Source: Oscillospiraceae bacterium
GTDB taxonomy: Bacteria; Bacillota; Clostridia; Oscillospirales; UBA929
DNA: 64,000 nucleotides
Direction: 5' to 3'
Assembly (NCBI GenBank): GCA_009782475.1
Contig: WRIZ01000007.1
Coordinates: forward strand, 1-64,000
Below the pieces are notes generated by a model. The model was not told the origin of the DNA, did no database searches, and worked only from the letters and a program-made list of their open reading frames with translations. Below are positions 8,584 through 19,240 of the stretch, in pieces; position 1 is the stretch's first letter; every line of letters begins with the position of its first letter. A program made the position numbers and the translations under genes.

Positions 8584-9957
8584 TTACATTTTCTCCGACG
8601 ACACCAGGATAAAATCGCCGCCGTTGAAGGAGAAGAGCCTGGTTTTCATCAAACCGCTGTCGGTGCTGGCGATGGCGTCTATATAAACATGGCCGTTGGC
8701 AGCAAATACATTTCTCGCGTATCCGCCGTGAGCGTCGCCGAACTCTTTGATCAATTCCGCGCCGGCATATATATCGGAAGTATTGATTCTGTAAACACTA
8801 TGCGCCCCATGTTTGCCTGTCCACGGAGCGACGTAATACATATAGTCACCGTCTATGGAAGGGACGCCGCCGCCGACGTTGTCGTACACGATCCCGTAGC
8901 TGTTTTTGAGCTGCACATTGCTCTCACTGTACGCGGCGATTTGCGAAGATTCACCGGAAGGCAATGAGAACCTGTTTGTCACGTAATTGTTGTTGGCCGG
9001 ATTCTTATACCCGGAGAGATAAAACATCGTGCCGTTATGGTTCTCTTCTATTTGGATAATGTTTACTCTGCTGCAAGCCCCGTCGTGAATGTTTTCCGCT
9101 TCTGTTCTCCTGTTTTTACCGTCCAAATCCATGGAGCATAGGATGCTGTCTTTGTACTGATCGTCTTCCAAAACCGCGTATATCCTGCCGTTGTAGATAA
9201 CCGGGGATTTAAGGGATCGCTGTATCCAATCAACCTCGTTCCGATTGTTGCGGAAATCGTCTGTTTGATTCAGCCGCGTGACCGTCCGATCGGCCAGCGA
9301 CACGGCATACAGCGCGTTCCATTTAATTGTAAGGTTGTCAATGTAATTGGACTCCTCAAACGAAAGAAACAAGGTATCTTCATAGATAACAGCGTGTTTG
9401 AACGAAAAACTCTTTGAATATACCGTATCAATCAGATTAAACGAGAACAACAAATCCCGGCTGCCGCTTTCGTAATCAAGTGAATACAGTGAAATGACGG
9501 TATCGCTGACATTCGCGCCGAGAAGGTTATAGCCGTTTGCGGCGAGAACGTGATCGGTATACGTGTTCAGCGTCTCGCCCGATTCGTTGATGCGGAGCTT
9601 CCGGTCGATGACAAAGGTTCCGTCGGCCAGCTCGATGATGGCGTTGTTTTTCGCCATCTCGGCGACAGAGCCGCTCAATTCGCCTTTCCCCAGCGCGAAG
9701 AAAGCCAAATCATCGGGGTGGGTATACGGCGGAAGCGGCGGAATCTCCGAGGGCGGGGTTTCCGATGGCGGAGCCTCGGAGGGGGTGATCACCGGGGAAG
9801 GCTCGGGCAGCTTAGAAGGTTCGGACGACGGGGTGCTCAAATCAGGCGTTTCTCTTTTCCACCATCCGTTCGGGCTTTCATTCGGGTCGGAGGAATCGCA
9901 CGCGGCAGACAAGAGCGCAAGCAAACAAGCCAGTGATACGGCAAACAGTCTTTTCAT
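8584..9957 (-). CDS. Lipoprotein with Pro/Ser linker and beta-propeller-like domain
   Basis: About 457 residues. Signal peptide with lipobox (LLALLSAAC), a 40-residue Ser/Pro/Glu linker (PPSETPPSEIPPLPPY) and a large domain with repeated beta-strand motifs ending in DGDYMYYV, NGRIYAVLED, NGHVYIDAI. This resembles the DUF5050-type surface propellers, though I cannot assign it firmly. The ATG at 9957 was preferred to an upstream TTG because it gives a standard signal peptide. Probably anchored to the membrane outer face. Followed by the serpin gene. Confidence 0.7.
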   Translation of the reverse strand: MKRLFAVSLACLLALLSAACDSSDPNESPNGWWKRETPDLSTPSSEPSKLPEPSPVITPSEAPPSETPPSEIPPLPPYTHPDDLAFFALGKGELSGSVAEMAKNNAIIELADGTFVIDRKLRINESGETLNTYTDHVLAANGYNLLGANVSDTVISLYSLDYESGSRDLLFSFNLIDTVYSKSFSFKHAVIYEDTLFLSFEESNYIDNLTIKWNALYAVSLADRTVTRLNQTDDFRNNRNEVDWIQRSLKSPVIYNGRIYAVLEDDQYKDSILCSMDLDGKNRRTEAENIHDGACSRVNIIQIEENHNGTMFYLSGYKNPANNNYVTNRFSLPSGESSQIAAYSESNVQLKNSYGIVYDNVGGGVPSIDGDYMYYVAPWTGKHGAHSVYRINTSDIYAGAELIKEFGDAHGGYARNVFAANGHVYIDAIASTDSGLMKTRLFSFNGGDFILVSSEKM

Positions 9958-9974
9958 CTTCACAACTCTCTTTT

Positions 9975-10937
9975 TCAATATAACTTCGGCAGTTTGTCCA
10001 GCGTCACGGCATACTCATGCCGGTAGGAATCCCGCAGGACGTCGCGGTCGGTCTGCTCCCGGCAGACGCTTTTGCTCCATGTCATAAACCATGTCCACGG
10101 GATGCGTGTTTCGGCCAGCCGCTCCATACTGGGCAGCGGGCCGGTTTCACCCAGCGCGGCTATTTTATCGGTTGGGGTGACGGCTTTCAGCTCGGCGTAA
10201 TGCTCTGCGTAATCGCTGTGGACGGGCGGCTTTAAGTAGACGTCGCGCGAGATGACGTCGCAGAAATCATCCCCCACATACCCCTCTTTTAGCGGTGAGT
10301 TCCAAACCCAAATCAGGTTATGCAGGGCGTGGCGTTGTGTAAACCGCTCAAACATAGCTTGGTACAGCCCGCGCGCCGTTTCCGCCCCTTTGCTGCCCCA
10401 CCAAAACCAGCTGCCTTCGGCCTCGTGGAAAGGCCGCCACAGAATGGGGACACCTTTCTCCGCAAACGGTTTTAGCAATTCGGCCATCACGTCGAGGTCG
10501 GAAATAAACGCCGCTTGTTCCGGCGTGCCGTCGGTTAAGGCCAGCCGCGCGTCGAAGGGGGTTTTCTCCTGATAAAAGGCTTTACCCGCGCCGCCGAGCG
10601 GCGAAAACCAATGCCATGTAAACGTGATCAATCCTTTGCGTTCCGCCCATTCCCACGCTTTTTCAAGGGTGCGCTTATTTGCTTCCACCTCGTCGAGGCA
10701 TTCCCGGTCGCTGTCTTTCGTATTGATGTTGGGCGAGTAGGCCAGCAGTTCAAACCCGCACAGGGCGGGCTCCAGCCCCCCGGTCACTTCACGGATGTAA
10801 GCAAGCTCTTCCTGCGCCATCGTTTGGGTGTGCTGACCCATGATGATGCCCTTTCCGCGCAAACCGGAAAGGAATTGCAATATGGCTTTCGATTCATCCG
10901 ACGCTTGCGGATTGCAGGGGTTGTATGGTATACTCAT
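9975..10937 (-). CDS. Glycoside hydrolase family 26 (beta-mannanase-like)
   Basis: About 320 residues covering one GH26 TIM barrel. Seen: GIIMGQHTQT near the start, HWFSPLGG, the acid/base Glu in WRPFHEAEGSWFWWG, NLIWVWNSP, and the nucleophile Glu in AALGETGPLP. There is no signal peptide, so it probably acts on mannan oligosaccharides inside the cell, or is released otherwise. The ATG at 10937 has GGAGG 9 nt upstream; the tracked ATG at 10946 touches the ribosome site. A short 17-nt gap separates it from the next lipoprotein gene. Confidence 0.9.
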   Translation of the reverse strand: MSIPYNPCNPQASDESKAILQFLSGLRGKGIIMGQHTQTMAQEELAYIREVTGGLEPALCGFELLAYSPNINTKDSDRECLDEVEANKRTLEKAWEWAERKGLITFTWHWFSPLGGAGKAFYQEKTPFDARLALTDGTPEQAAFISDLDVMAELLKPFAEKGVPILWRPFHEAEGSWFWWGSKGAETARGLYQAMFERFTQRHALHNLIWVWNSPLKEGYVGDDFCDVISRDVYLKPPVHSDYAEHYAELKAVTPTDKIAALGETGPLPSMERLAETRIPWTWFMTWSKSVCREQTDRDVLRDSYRHEYAVTLDKLPKLY

Positions 10938-10999
10938 AAAATCCATCCTCCGTTAAGAGGATACTATATCATGTAAACCACGAAGAGGCAAGGTGTCGC

Positions 11000-11800
11000 A
11001 TGGCTTATTCATTCCGGCTGTATTCCATGATCGTCTCCAAAGAAGCGCGGCGTTTCTTTACATACCGGGCCAACATCCTCGCGGGATGCCTGACGGCCTT
11101 TTTTACGCTGGCCGCGCGCTACGCGCTGTGGTCGGCTTTGTTCGCCACGGGGAACGCGCAGGGGTCTTCTTTTACGGAGACAATGACCTATTTTGTCCTC
11201 TACGATATTTTAATGATTTGGGCGGAATCACGGTACAATTCCATGATCGGCGCGGATATACGCTCCGGGGACATCGTGCAAAAGCTGACCAAACCCTGTC
11301 CGTATCATTTACAGCTTGTGGCCGCTTTCCACGCCACCTCGCTGACGTCAACGCTGACGCGCGCGCTGCCGATGCTGGCCGCCGCGCTGGCGTTTATCGG
11401 GCTTCTGCCGCCGGTATCGGTGACCGCCCTGTTTGCTTTTATCCTTGCCGCGGTACTCGGGATGGTCATCTATTCCTTGGTGGACTTCATCGTCAGTTAT
11501 ACCGCCTTTTGGCTGACCGACTACTGGTATCTCGGCTGGCTTATGGTCGCCATCTTCCTGCTGTTTGGCGGCATTGCCCTGCCATTGTGGTTTTACCCCG
11601 ATTGGCTGCGCGTGATTTGCGATTATCTGCCGTTTCAATACGCGGTTTTCAAGCCGGTGGCGATTTACCTCGGGCGCGTCGCTGCCGGGGAGATCGCTTT
11701 TACCATCGCCATGCAGCTGTTTTGGATTGCCGTGCTGTTTGTGATCGAACGGCTTGTTTGGCGGCTGGCGCAGCGTAAATTGACGGTTCAAGGGGGTTGA
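11000..11800 (+). CDS. ABC-2 family exporter permease (COG4587-like)
   Basis: 266 residues with six hydrophobic segments and the marker FFTYRANILAGCLTAFF at the start. DIRSGDIVQKLTKPCPYH is typical of this ABC-2 permease group. It is followed 4 nt later by a second permease and then by the ATPase. The three together make an exporter of unknown substrate, of the type annotated as daunorubicin-like. Confidence 0.88.
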   Translation: MAYSFRLYSMIVSKEARRFFTYRANILAGCLTAFFTLAARYALWSALFATGNAQGSSFTETMTYFVLYDILMIWAESRYNSMIGADIRSGDIVQKLTKPCPYHLQLVAAFHATSLTSTLTRALPMLAAALAFIGLLPPVSVTALFAFILAAVLGMVIYSLVDFIVSYTAFWLTDYWYLGWLMVAIFLLFGGIALPLWFYPDWLRVICDYLPFQYAVFKPVAIYLGRVAAGEIAFTIAMQLFWIAVLFVIERLVWRLAQRKLTVQGG

Positions 11801-11804
11801 TGCT

Positions 11805-12605
11805 GTGAAGACGGTGAAAATGTTTGCCAAAATCGTGCGTTACCGTTTCAGCGCGCTGGTCGAATATCCCGGTTCGTTTTTGGCCGGGGTGGTGGCGCAA
11901 TGGCTCAACTACGGGATACAAATGCTGATGACATTCCTGATGGTTTGGAATTTCGGAACACTGGCCGGCTTTCTGCCCGAAGAGGTCATCTTTGTCTATG
12001 CGATATGGCTTCTCTCTTACGCCATCGGCGCGTCGTTCACATTCAACGTATGCAGGTCTTTCCCGCAAATGGCCATCGACGGCACATTGGACGAAGCGTT
12101 TGTGCGCCCGATGCCGCCGTTCGCCTATCTGCTGGCCACCAACTACAACCTCGCTTATATCTCCCATGTGACCATCACGCTCGCCGCGCTGATCGTCAGC
12201 ATCAGCCGTTTGGGCATCACATGGACGGCTCTCCAGTGGGTATGGCTGGTCATCCTCGTCATCGCTGGCGCGGTCATCCAGGGTTGTATGATGCTGATTT
12301 GCGACATGCCCGCCCTGCGCACCCGCTCCCAGTCTCCGACCGGCATGTTTTATTGGGAGATCAACTGGCATTTTATGAGATACCCGATCAATATATATCC
12401 CAGGCCGTTTCAGCTGATTTTCACGTCCATTCTGCCGTTCGGGTTTATCAGCTTCTACCCTGTGCAGGCTCTTTTAGGCAAACAGGAAGGGATCCTGCCC
12501 GTCGTCATGGTTTGGATGTCGCCTGTCGCGGCGGGTTTGCTGATATTGATCACAGCGGTCTGCTGGCATAGGGTAACGAACAGATACGAAAGCGCGGGCA
12601 CATGA
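11805..12605 (+). CDS. ABC-2 family exporter permease (COG3694-like)
   Basis: 266 residues with six predicted membrane segments. Typical features are RYRFSALVEYPGSFLAGV, GTLDEAFVRPMP and FISFYPVQALLGK. It starts at GTG behind AGGGGG. It is the second half of the heterodimeric membrane part and lies between the first permease and the ATPase. Confidence 0.88.
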   Translation: MKTVKMFAKIVRYRFSALVEYPGSFLAGVVAQWLNYGIQMLMTFLMVWNFGTLAGFLPEEVIFVYAIWLLSYAIGASFTFNVCRSFPQMAIDGTLDEAFVRPMPPFAYLLATNYNLAYISHVTITLAALIVSISRLGITWTALQWVWLVILVIAGAVIQGCMMLICDMPALRTRSQSPTGMFYWEINWHFMRYPINIYPRPFQLIFTSILPFGFISFYPVQALLGKQEGILPVVMVWMSPVAAGLLILITAVCWHRVTNRYESAGT

Positions 12606-12620
12606 AGGGGGGAACTAACG

Positions 12621-13595
12621 TTGGCGCAGATAGAGCTTACAGAAGTGGTCAAAGAGTATAAAATCCGCAAACGGGATGAAAAACGCTCCAAGTTCATGGA
12701 GCTTGTCAGGCCGCGCTATGAGTTCAAGCGCGCGGTGGATCATATCAGTTTTTCCATAGAGCCGGGGGATATGGTGGGCTATATCGGGCCGAACGGCGCG
12801 GGGAAATCCACAACCATCAAGATGCTGACCGGCATCCTCACACCGACGTCGGGGCAGGTAAGCGTTTTTGGGCGCGACCCCTGCAAAAACCGCCGAAAAA
12901 ACGCCTTGAAAATAGGTGTTGTATTCGGCCAGCGTTCGCAGCTGCTGTGGGATTTGCCGGTGCGCGATACCTTTGAACTGTTCAAAACCATGTACCGAAT
13001 CGGGCAGACAGACTTTCTGCGCCAGCGCGACCGGCTGATCGACATGCTGGATATGAATGATTTCCTCAACCAAGCGGTTCGTCAGCTCAGCCTCGGCCAG
13101 CGGATGCGCGCCAACCTTGCCCTCTGCTTTCTGCATCAGCCGGAGGTCGTCTATCTGGACGAACCCACCATCGGGCTGGACGTATTGGTGAAAGACCGAA
13201 TCAGGAGCTTCTTAAAGCACATCAATCAGGAGCAGGGAACGACCATCCTGCTGACCACCCACGACACACAGGATATAGAGCAGGTCACGCAGAGGCTGAT
13301 GCTGATCGACGGCGGGCGGCTCCTATTTGACGGAAGCCAAGACGCTTTCCGCAGCCGGTATCAGGGAACGGAGTTTATGATCGAAGCCGAGTTTACCCAG
13401 CCCGCGGAGCCAATCGGCCATGAGCATTTCCGCCCGCATCAGATCGAGCCAACCCGGCATTCCTATTGGGTTCCATACGCGCAAATGGGGCGCGGGGAAG
13501 CCATCAGTTATATCGCCGCCCGGTATCCGGTGGCGGATATAAAGGTGCGCGAGCTGGGGCTGGAGGATATTCTGAAAGGCATTTATGCAGAATAG
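12621..13595 (+). CDS. ABC exporter ATPase (COG4586-like)
   Basis: 324 residues. Walker A GPNGAGKSTTIK, Q-loop near FGQRSQLLWDLP, signature LSLGQRMRANL, Walker B EVVYLDEPTIGLD and the switch His in LTTHD are all present. The N-terminus carries the extension YKIRKRDEKRSKFM found in this subgroup. Starts at TTG with a GGGGGG ribosome site; the last gene of the three-gene operon. Confidence 0.95.
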   Translation: MAQIELTEVVKEYKIRKRDEKRSKFMELVRPRYEFKRAVDHISFSIEPGDMVGYIGPNGAGKSTTIKMLTGILTPTSGQVSVFGRDPCKNRRKNALKIGVVFGQRSQLLWDLPVRDTFELFKTMYRIGQTDFLRQRDRLIDMLDMNDFLNQAVRQLSLGQRMRANLALCFLHQPEVVYLDEPTIGLDVLVKDRIRSFLKHINQEQGTTILLTTHDTQDIEQVTQRLMLIDGGRLLFDGSQDAFRSRYQGTEFMIEAEFTQPAEPIGHEHFRPHQIEPTRHSYWVPYAQMGRGEAISYIAARYPVADIKVRELGLEDILKGIYAE

Positions 13596-13601
13596 ATAAA
13601 A

Positions 13602-13838
13602 CTATCTCCGCTCTACCAAGATCAGGTCGTCCCCGATCCGTTTGATGCAAGCCCAGGGAATCACGATGTCGTCCCCCCGCCCGAATAGTCCGAAGTATTT
13701 GCAGGGGCCAGGTACCACGATGGCGACAAGATGCCCGTTGTCAACATTGACTTCCACGTCGATCGGAAAACCAAGCCGGATGCCGGTGCAAATGTCAATG
13801 ACCTCTTTTCCTCGCAAATCGACGATACGGCAGTGCAT
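13602..13838 (-). CDS. PRC-barrel protein, YlmC/YmxH family
   Basis: 78 residues starting MHCRIVDLRGKEVIDI, with the YlmC/YmxH signature GFPIDVEVN and a closing FGRGDDIVIPWACIKRIGDDLILV. This family is restricted to spore-forming lineages and is regarded as sporulation-related. The tracked ORF is longer at its 5' end, but homology begins at the ATG at 13838, which has GGGGA upstream. It is divergent from the dehydrogenase gene and convergent with the ABC operon. Confidence 0.85.
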   Translation of the reverse strand: MHCRIVDLRGKEVIDICTGIRLGFPIDVEVNVDNGHLVAIVVPGPCKYFGLFGRGDDIVIPWACIKRIGDDLILVERR

Positions 13839-13886
13839 AAAACCATCCCCTCTCCCCTTAAAACCTATGCGGTAAGGAAGTGTCTT

Positions 13887-15374
13887 ATGTTTGACATTCA
13901 AGGGGCAAGTTGTCCCATTTACGACGTAAAAAAGGTACGCAAAGCCACCATGGCAGCCCCGATGTGGGTGCATTTCGGCGCGGGCAACATTTTTCGCGGG
14001 TATATCGCCGTATTGCAGGATGAATTGCTCAACAAAGGGTTGAGCGATAAAGGGATCATCGCCGCCGAATCATTTGACCCGGACATCATCGAAGCGGTTT
14101 ACCGCCCGTATGACAACCACGCCCTTTTGGTCACCCTTCGCGCCGACGGTTCTATGCCGATGACCGTCTCAGCGTCGGTCACCGAAGCGTTGGCCGCCGT
14201 GCCGGGGACGCCGGATTATGAACGGCTGGCTGCCGTCATGGAAGCCGCTAGTTTGCAAATGGTCAGCTTCACCATCACCGAAAAGGGCTACCGCGGCCCG
14301 GCAATGGAGCTTTTGACCGGATTGCTCTATACGCGGTATCAGGCCGGAGCCGCGCCGCTGGCGTTGGTCAGCATGGATAATTGCAGCGCGAACGGCGATT
14401 TGCTAAAATCGGCTGTATCGGAAGAGGCTAAGGGTTTTAACGATGAAGGATTTATCGCCTATTTGTCCGACCCGGGCAAAATCTCCTTCCCGTGGAGCAT
14501 GATCGACAAGATCACACCCGCCCCTTCGGAAGCGGTGCGGCAGAAACTGCCGGAAGGGATGGACTGGTCGCCGGTCAAAACGGCCAAAGGGACGATGATC
14601 GCGCCCTTTGTCAACGCCGAAGCCCCGCAGGTTCTCGTGATCGAGGACGCCTTCCCCAACGGGCGTCCGCCGCTGGAGAAAGCGGGGGTTTACTTTACAG
14701 ACCGCGAAACGGTGCGCAAGGCCGAGCGGATGAAAGTGACCGCCTGCCTCAACCCGCTCCACACGGCTCTTGCCGTCTTCGGCAGCCTTCTCCGGGTGGA
14801 GACCATCGCCGACTGCATGAAGGACGGTGACCTTGCCGCGCTGGTGCGGCGTTTGGGATATGATGAAGGTCTCCCCGCCGTGGAGCATCCCCGTATCTTT
14901 GAGCCGAAGGATTTCCTTGACGAAGTGATCAACGAACGTCTCGTAAACCCCTTCCTGCCCGATACGCCCAAGCGGATTGCCGCCGACACCAGCCAAAAGC
15001 TAAAGTTCCGCTTCGGCGAAACCATCCATGCGTATGTTGAAAGAGACGACCTATCGCTTGATAACCTGATTGCCATTCCGCTCATTTTGGCGGGTTGGGT
15101 AAGGGTTCTGCTCGGGGTGGGCGACGACGGGGAACCGATGGAGATCAGCCCCGACGTCATGCTGCCGCAGCTCAAAGAAGCGGTCAAAGACATTGCGTTC
15201 GGCGACCCGTCCACAGCGGCAAAAGCCCGCGCCGTATTCTCCGGCGCGGACTGGTTCGGTTGTGATCTATATGCGGTCGGATTAGGCGAACGCTGTGAAA
15301 ACTATCTCGCCGCCATGCTGAAAGGCTCGGGAGCCGTGCGGAAAAGCCTGCAAAACGTCATTCGCAACCTGTAG
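13887..15374 (+). CDS. Mannitol dehydrogenase family oxidoreductase (fructuronate reductase-like)
   Basis: About 495 residues. WVHFGAGNIFRGYIA is the dinucleotide-binding motif of the long-chain mannitol dehydrogenase/fructuronate reductase family; the C-terminal catalytic region includes KVTACLNPLHTALAVFG. The family reduces fructuronate or fructose with NADH; which sugar is used here cannot be told from sequence. The ATG at 13887 with AAGGAAG was chosen because the tracked start lies inside the opposite-strand YmxH gene. Confidence 0.88.
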   Translation: MFDIQGASCPIYDVKKVRKATMAAPMWVHFGAGNIFRGYIAVLQDELLNKGLSDKGIIAAESFDPDIIEAVYRPYDNHALLVTLRADGSMPMTVSASVTEALAAVPGTPDYERLAAVMEAASLQMVSFTITEKGYRGPAMELLTGLLYTRYQAGAAPLALVSMDNCSANGDLLKSAVSEEAKGFNDEGFIAYLSDPGKISFPWSMIDKITPAPSEAVRQKLPEGMDWSPVKTAKGTMIAPFVNAEAPQVLVIEDAFPNGRPPLEKAGVYFTDRETVRKAERMKVTACLNPLHTALAVFGSLLRVETIADCMKDGDLAALVRRLGYDEGLPAVEHPRIFEPKDFLDEVINERLVNPFLPDTPKRIAADTSQKLKFRFGETIHAYVERDDLSLDNLIAIPLILAGWVRVLLGVGDDGEPMEISPDVMLPQLKEAVKDIAFGDPSTAAKARAVFSGADWFGCDLYAVGLGERCENYLAAMLKGSGAVRKSLQNVIRNL

Positions 15375-15425
15375 TTGACAAATCGCAAGCGGCGGTTGGT
15401 GGCATTTGGCGGGTAAAAAAGGGAT

Positions 15426-15456
15426 CATCATATCAGAGCACTGCTCTAATATGATG
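15426..15456 (+). promoter_or_regulatory. Long palindrome in the leader of the XRE regulator gene
   Basis: CATCATATCAGAGCA and TGCTCTAATATGATG flank a single C: 15-bp arms with one mismatch, ending 15 nt before the start codon. No T tract follows, so an operator for the adjacent HTH protein is likelier than a terminator. Confidence 0.6.
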
Positions 15457-15470
15457 GGGGGAACCGAAAC

Positions 15471-16253
15471 ATGAATTTTCATGACAAACTGCAAAAACTG
15501 CGAAAGGAAAAGGGACTGTCGCAGGAGATGCTGGCCGAAATGCTGGGCGTCTCGCGCCAAGCCGTCTCCAAATGGGAAAGCGGACAATCCTATCCCGAAA
15601 CGGAAACACTGATCGAACTCAGCGGGATTCTCGAAGTCACGCTGGACAGCCTTCTAAAAGACGGAGAGCCGCAGCCGGGCGGAAACAATGCCAATCAATA
15701 TCCCCCGTATTGGTTACCGGGGAGGCGTGTCTATGAATACAAAAGCAAAAGAACGCTTTGGGGGCTGCCTCTTGTCCATATCCATTTTGGATTCGGGAGA
15801 AGGGTTCGCGCAAAAGGGGTCGTTGCGGTCGGCAACATTGCCGCAGGATTCATTTCGTTCGGGCTGATCGCCCGCGGGCTGCTGTCTTTCGGGCTGTTAA
15901 GCCTCGGATTACTCGCTTTCGGGACGTTTTCGCTGGGGCTATTGCTGGCGGTCGGTGCCATCGCGGTCGGGACATTTGCCGTAGGGGCTGTCGCGGCCGG
16001 GGTATTCGCGCTGGGCGCCGTGGCCATCGGTATGTTTGCGAAGGGCGCGGTGGCGGTCGCTTCCCGCGTTGCCGTTGGCGATCACGCATACGGGCATATC
16101 GCCGTCGGGCGGGTCGCGGAGGGCGTCAGGGTCTTTATAACCGATTCCGATTTTGCCGCGATCAGCAAGACGGAGGTCAGGCAAGCCATTCTCGAGGAGT
16201 TCCCCGGATTGTGGAACTGGATCGTCCGGCTGATGACCTCATTTCTAGGATAA
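15471..16253 (+). CDS. XRE-family regulator with glycine-rich membrane-like C-terminus
   Basis: 260 residues. Residues 1-65 are a standard HTH_3 domain (LRKEKGLSQEMLAEMLGVSRQAVSKWE). Residues 110-215 are built of repeated Gly/Ala/Phe units such as AVGAIAVGTFAVGAVAAGV, a pattern found in other HTH proteins of Firmicutes and likely to lie in or on the membrane. The last 40 residues are polar. Starts at ATG with GGGGGGAA upstream. The target is unknown; the leader palindrome suggests autoregulation. Confidence 0.85.
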   Translation: MNFHDKLQKLRKEKGLSQEMLAEMLGVSRQAVSKWESGQSYPETETLIELSGILEVTLDSLLKDGEPQPGGNNANQYPPYWLPGRRVYEYKSKRTLWGLPLVHIHFGFGRRVRAKGVVAVGNIAAGFISFGLIARGLLSFGLLSLGLLAFGTFSLGLLLAVGAIAVGTFAVGAVAAGVFALGAVAIGMFAKGAVAVASRVAVGDHAYGHIAVGRVAEGVRVFITDSDFAAISKTEVRQAILEEFPGLWNWIVRLMTSFLG

Positions 16254-17087
16254 TCAGCTCAGCATCCTGCGGAAGTAAGCCATCACCTGATCGGAAATGT
16301 TTTGGGGGTAGTCAATCCCCTTAAACGCGCAAATGGCTTTTGCGTCCTGTTCAAACAAGTCTATCCCTTTTTCAACGGCGGCTTGCAGGGAAGCAAAATC
16401 CGCCGGGGCGAAATAAGCCAAGCAATGACGCTGCATCTCTTCGGGGACGCAGCGTTTGATTTTGGGTTCCCATCCGCCCCAGTCCAGCGTGTCATACCGG
16501 CTTAACAGCAGATCGACATGGGTGCGGAAGAGAAATTCATAAATGTTCTTGATCAGTTTGAAAATATCTCCGCGCTTGAAATACTTGACCAGCATTTGAA
16601 CATGAAACCAGTAAGTGTCGATGGCGCGCATGGTATCGGGGATGTAGTTTTCCGTCGTATAGCCCATCTTCAAAAAGGCGGCGGTCTCCCCTGCCCGGTC
16701 AAAGATGATATTGCTTTCATCACAGCCCTTGCAATGAATCCTGCACATCCAATCATCAGGACGATCTGCGTTGAGGATAAAGGAATCGAACTGGTGCAGG
16801 TTCTCCCCCAGCCGGACGATGGAGCAAAAGGTTCTGAAGCAATCATTGTTATAATTCTCCGGCCAATGGATGAGCAATTCATCGCTAGAGTCGGTCAAAA
16901 CCTTTGGTATATCGGCTGTAAAGGCTTCATAATCATCGCTGCCCACCAAGAAAACAAGGTCATAGTCAGACCATTCGTCGGTCTCGCCGCGCCCGGCCGA
17001 ACCGTAATGCCATCCGCCTTTACAGCGAGGATCGGTTTTCATCGCGGTGACGACTTTTTCAAACATTGCGATTAAATCGGGGTTCAT
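16254..17087 (-). CDS. ANT(6)-like nucleotidyltransferase
   Basis: 277 residues of the streptomycin adenylyltransferase-like family. The nucleotidyltransferase core is HYGSAGRGETDEWSDYDLVFLV, with GS and the DYD metal ligands; VQMLVKYFKRGDIFKL belongs to the helical second domain. The start codon overlaps the argF stop (ATGA), so it is translationally coupled to the arginine genes. That placement is odd for a resistance enzyme and suggests that the substrate may be something else. Resistance should not be inferred from sequence alone. Confidence 0.8.
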   Translation of the reverse strand: MNPDLIAMFEKVVTAMKTDPRCKGGWHYGSAGRGETDEWSDYDLVFLVGSDDYEAFTADIPKVLTDSSDELLIHWPENYNNDCFRTFCSIVRLGENLHQFDSFILNADRPDDWMCRIHCKGCDESNIIFDRAGETAAFLKMGYTTENYIPDTMRAIDTYWFHVQMLVKYFKRGDIFKLIKNIYEFLFRTHVDLLLSRYDTLDWGGWEPKIKRCVPEEMQRHCLAYFAPADFASLQAAVEKGIDLFEQDAKAICAFKGIDYPQNISDQVMAYFRRMLS

Positions 17088-18000
17088 AAATCCTCCCCGC
17101 CCATCAGCAGAACCATGACCGCTTTTTGCGCGTGCAGGCGGTTTTCGGCTTCGTCATAAATCTCTTTTGCGTGGGCGGCGAAGGCTTCGGCGGTGATCTC
17201 CTCGCCCCGGTGGGCGGGAAGGCAGTGCTGCACCATGACATTCTTGGCGCAGAGGGAGAGCAACTCCGTATTGACCTGATACCCCTCAAAATCTTTGAGG
17301 CGTTTTGGCATTTCATCCTCCTGACCCATGCTGGTGAAAACGTCGGTAAAGACAACATGGGCATCTTCCGCCGCTTCGCGCGGGTCGCGCAGCAACGCGA
17401 AATCGGGATTCTTTTGCGCCCACCCCAGCACTTCCGCGCTTGGCTCATACCCTTTGGGGCAAGCCACACGCATCTTCATGCCGCAGGTCAGCGCGCCGGA
17501 GATCAAGCTGGCGCAGACGTTGTTGCCGTCGCCCAGCCAGCAGACGGTCAGCCCGGCCAGCGTGGCCAAATGTTCGCGGATGGTCATCAGGTCGGCAAGG
17601 ATTTGGCAGGGGTGCTCGTCGTCGGTCAGGCCGTTGATGACCGGGACGGAGCCGAATTTGGCGAAATCTTCAACATCCTTTTGGGCGAAGGTGCGGATCA
17701 TGATCCCATCGACATAGCGGCTGAGCACATTGGCGGTGTCCTCGATCGGTTCGCCCCGTCCAAACTGCGCGTCGGCGGGGGTGAGATTGACGGCATGGCC
17801 GCCCAGCTGGAAGACGCCTGTTTCAAACGAAACGCGCGTCCGCGTGGAGGCTTTGCTGAAAATCATACCCAGCGTTTTGCCCTCCAGCAAGCGGTGCGGG
17901 ATCCCGTTCTGCCGGTTGTATTTCATTTGATCGGCTAGAGCCAGTATTTCCAGTATATCGGCTTGATCCAAATCGGACATTTTCAACAGGTGTTTTGCCT

Positions 18001-18004
<4 letters not shown>
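17084..18004 (-). CDS. argF: Ornithine carbamoyltransferase
   Basis: 306 residues, standard length. Carbamoyl phosphate loop STRTRVSFE, HPCQILADL, ornithine-binding segment around the SMGQEDE loop, and HCLPAHRGEEI are all present. It makes citrulline from ornithine. It overlaps argD by 4 nt upstream and the nucleotidyltransferase gene by 4 nt downstream. Confidence 0.97.
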
Positions 18005-19161
<1,157 letters not shown>

Positions 19162-19183
19162 CGTGATTTCTCCTTTCATATTA

Positions 19184-19212
19184 TTGACAATGTAAATAAT
19201 TATTGATATATT
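19184..19212 (+). promoter_or_regulatory. Promoter of the RelB/YoeB operon
   Basis: TTGACA (19184-19189), 17-nt spacer, TATATT (19207-19212), in an AT-rich 79-bp gap between divergent argD and the antitoxin gene. The AT-rich repeats around it may bind the antitoxin. Confidence 0.65.
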
Positions 19213-19240
19213 GTATATAGTATTATAGGAGGTGAAAGTT

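Noticed and set aside
11348-12371. Minus-strand ORFs opposite the ABC permeases
   Set aside because: Polar low-complexity translations opposite clear membrane proteins, with no ribosome site or homology.
15374-15400. TTGACA just after the dehydrogenase stop as a promoter for the XRE gene
   Set aside because: No acceptable -10 hexamer occurs at 16-18 nt; kept out of the promoter list.
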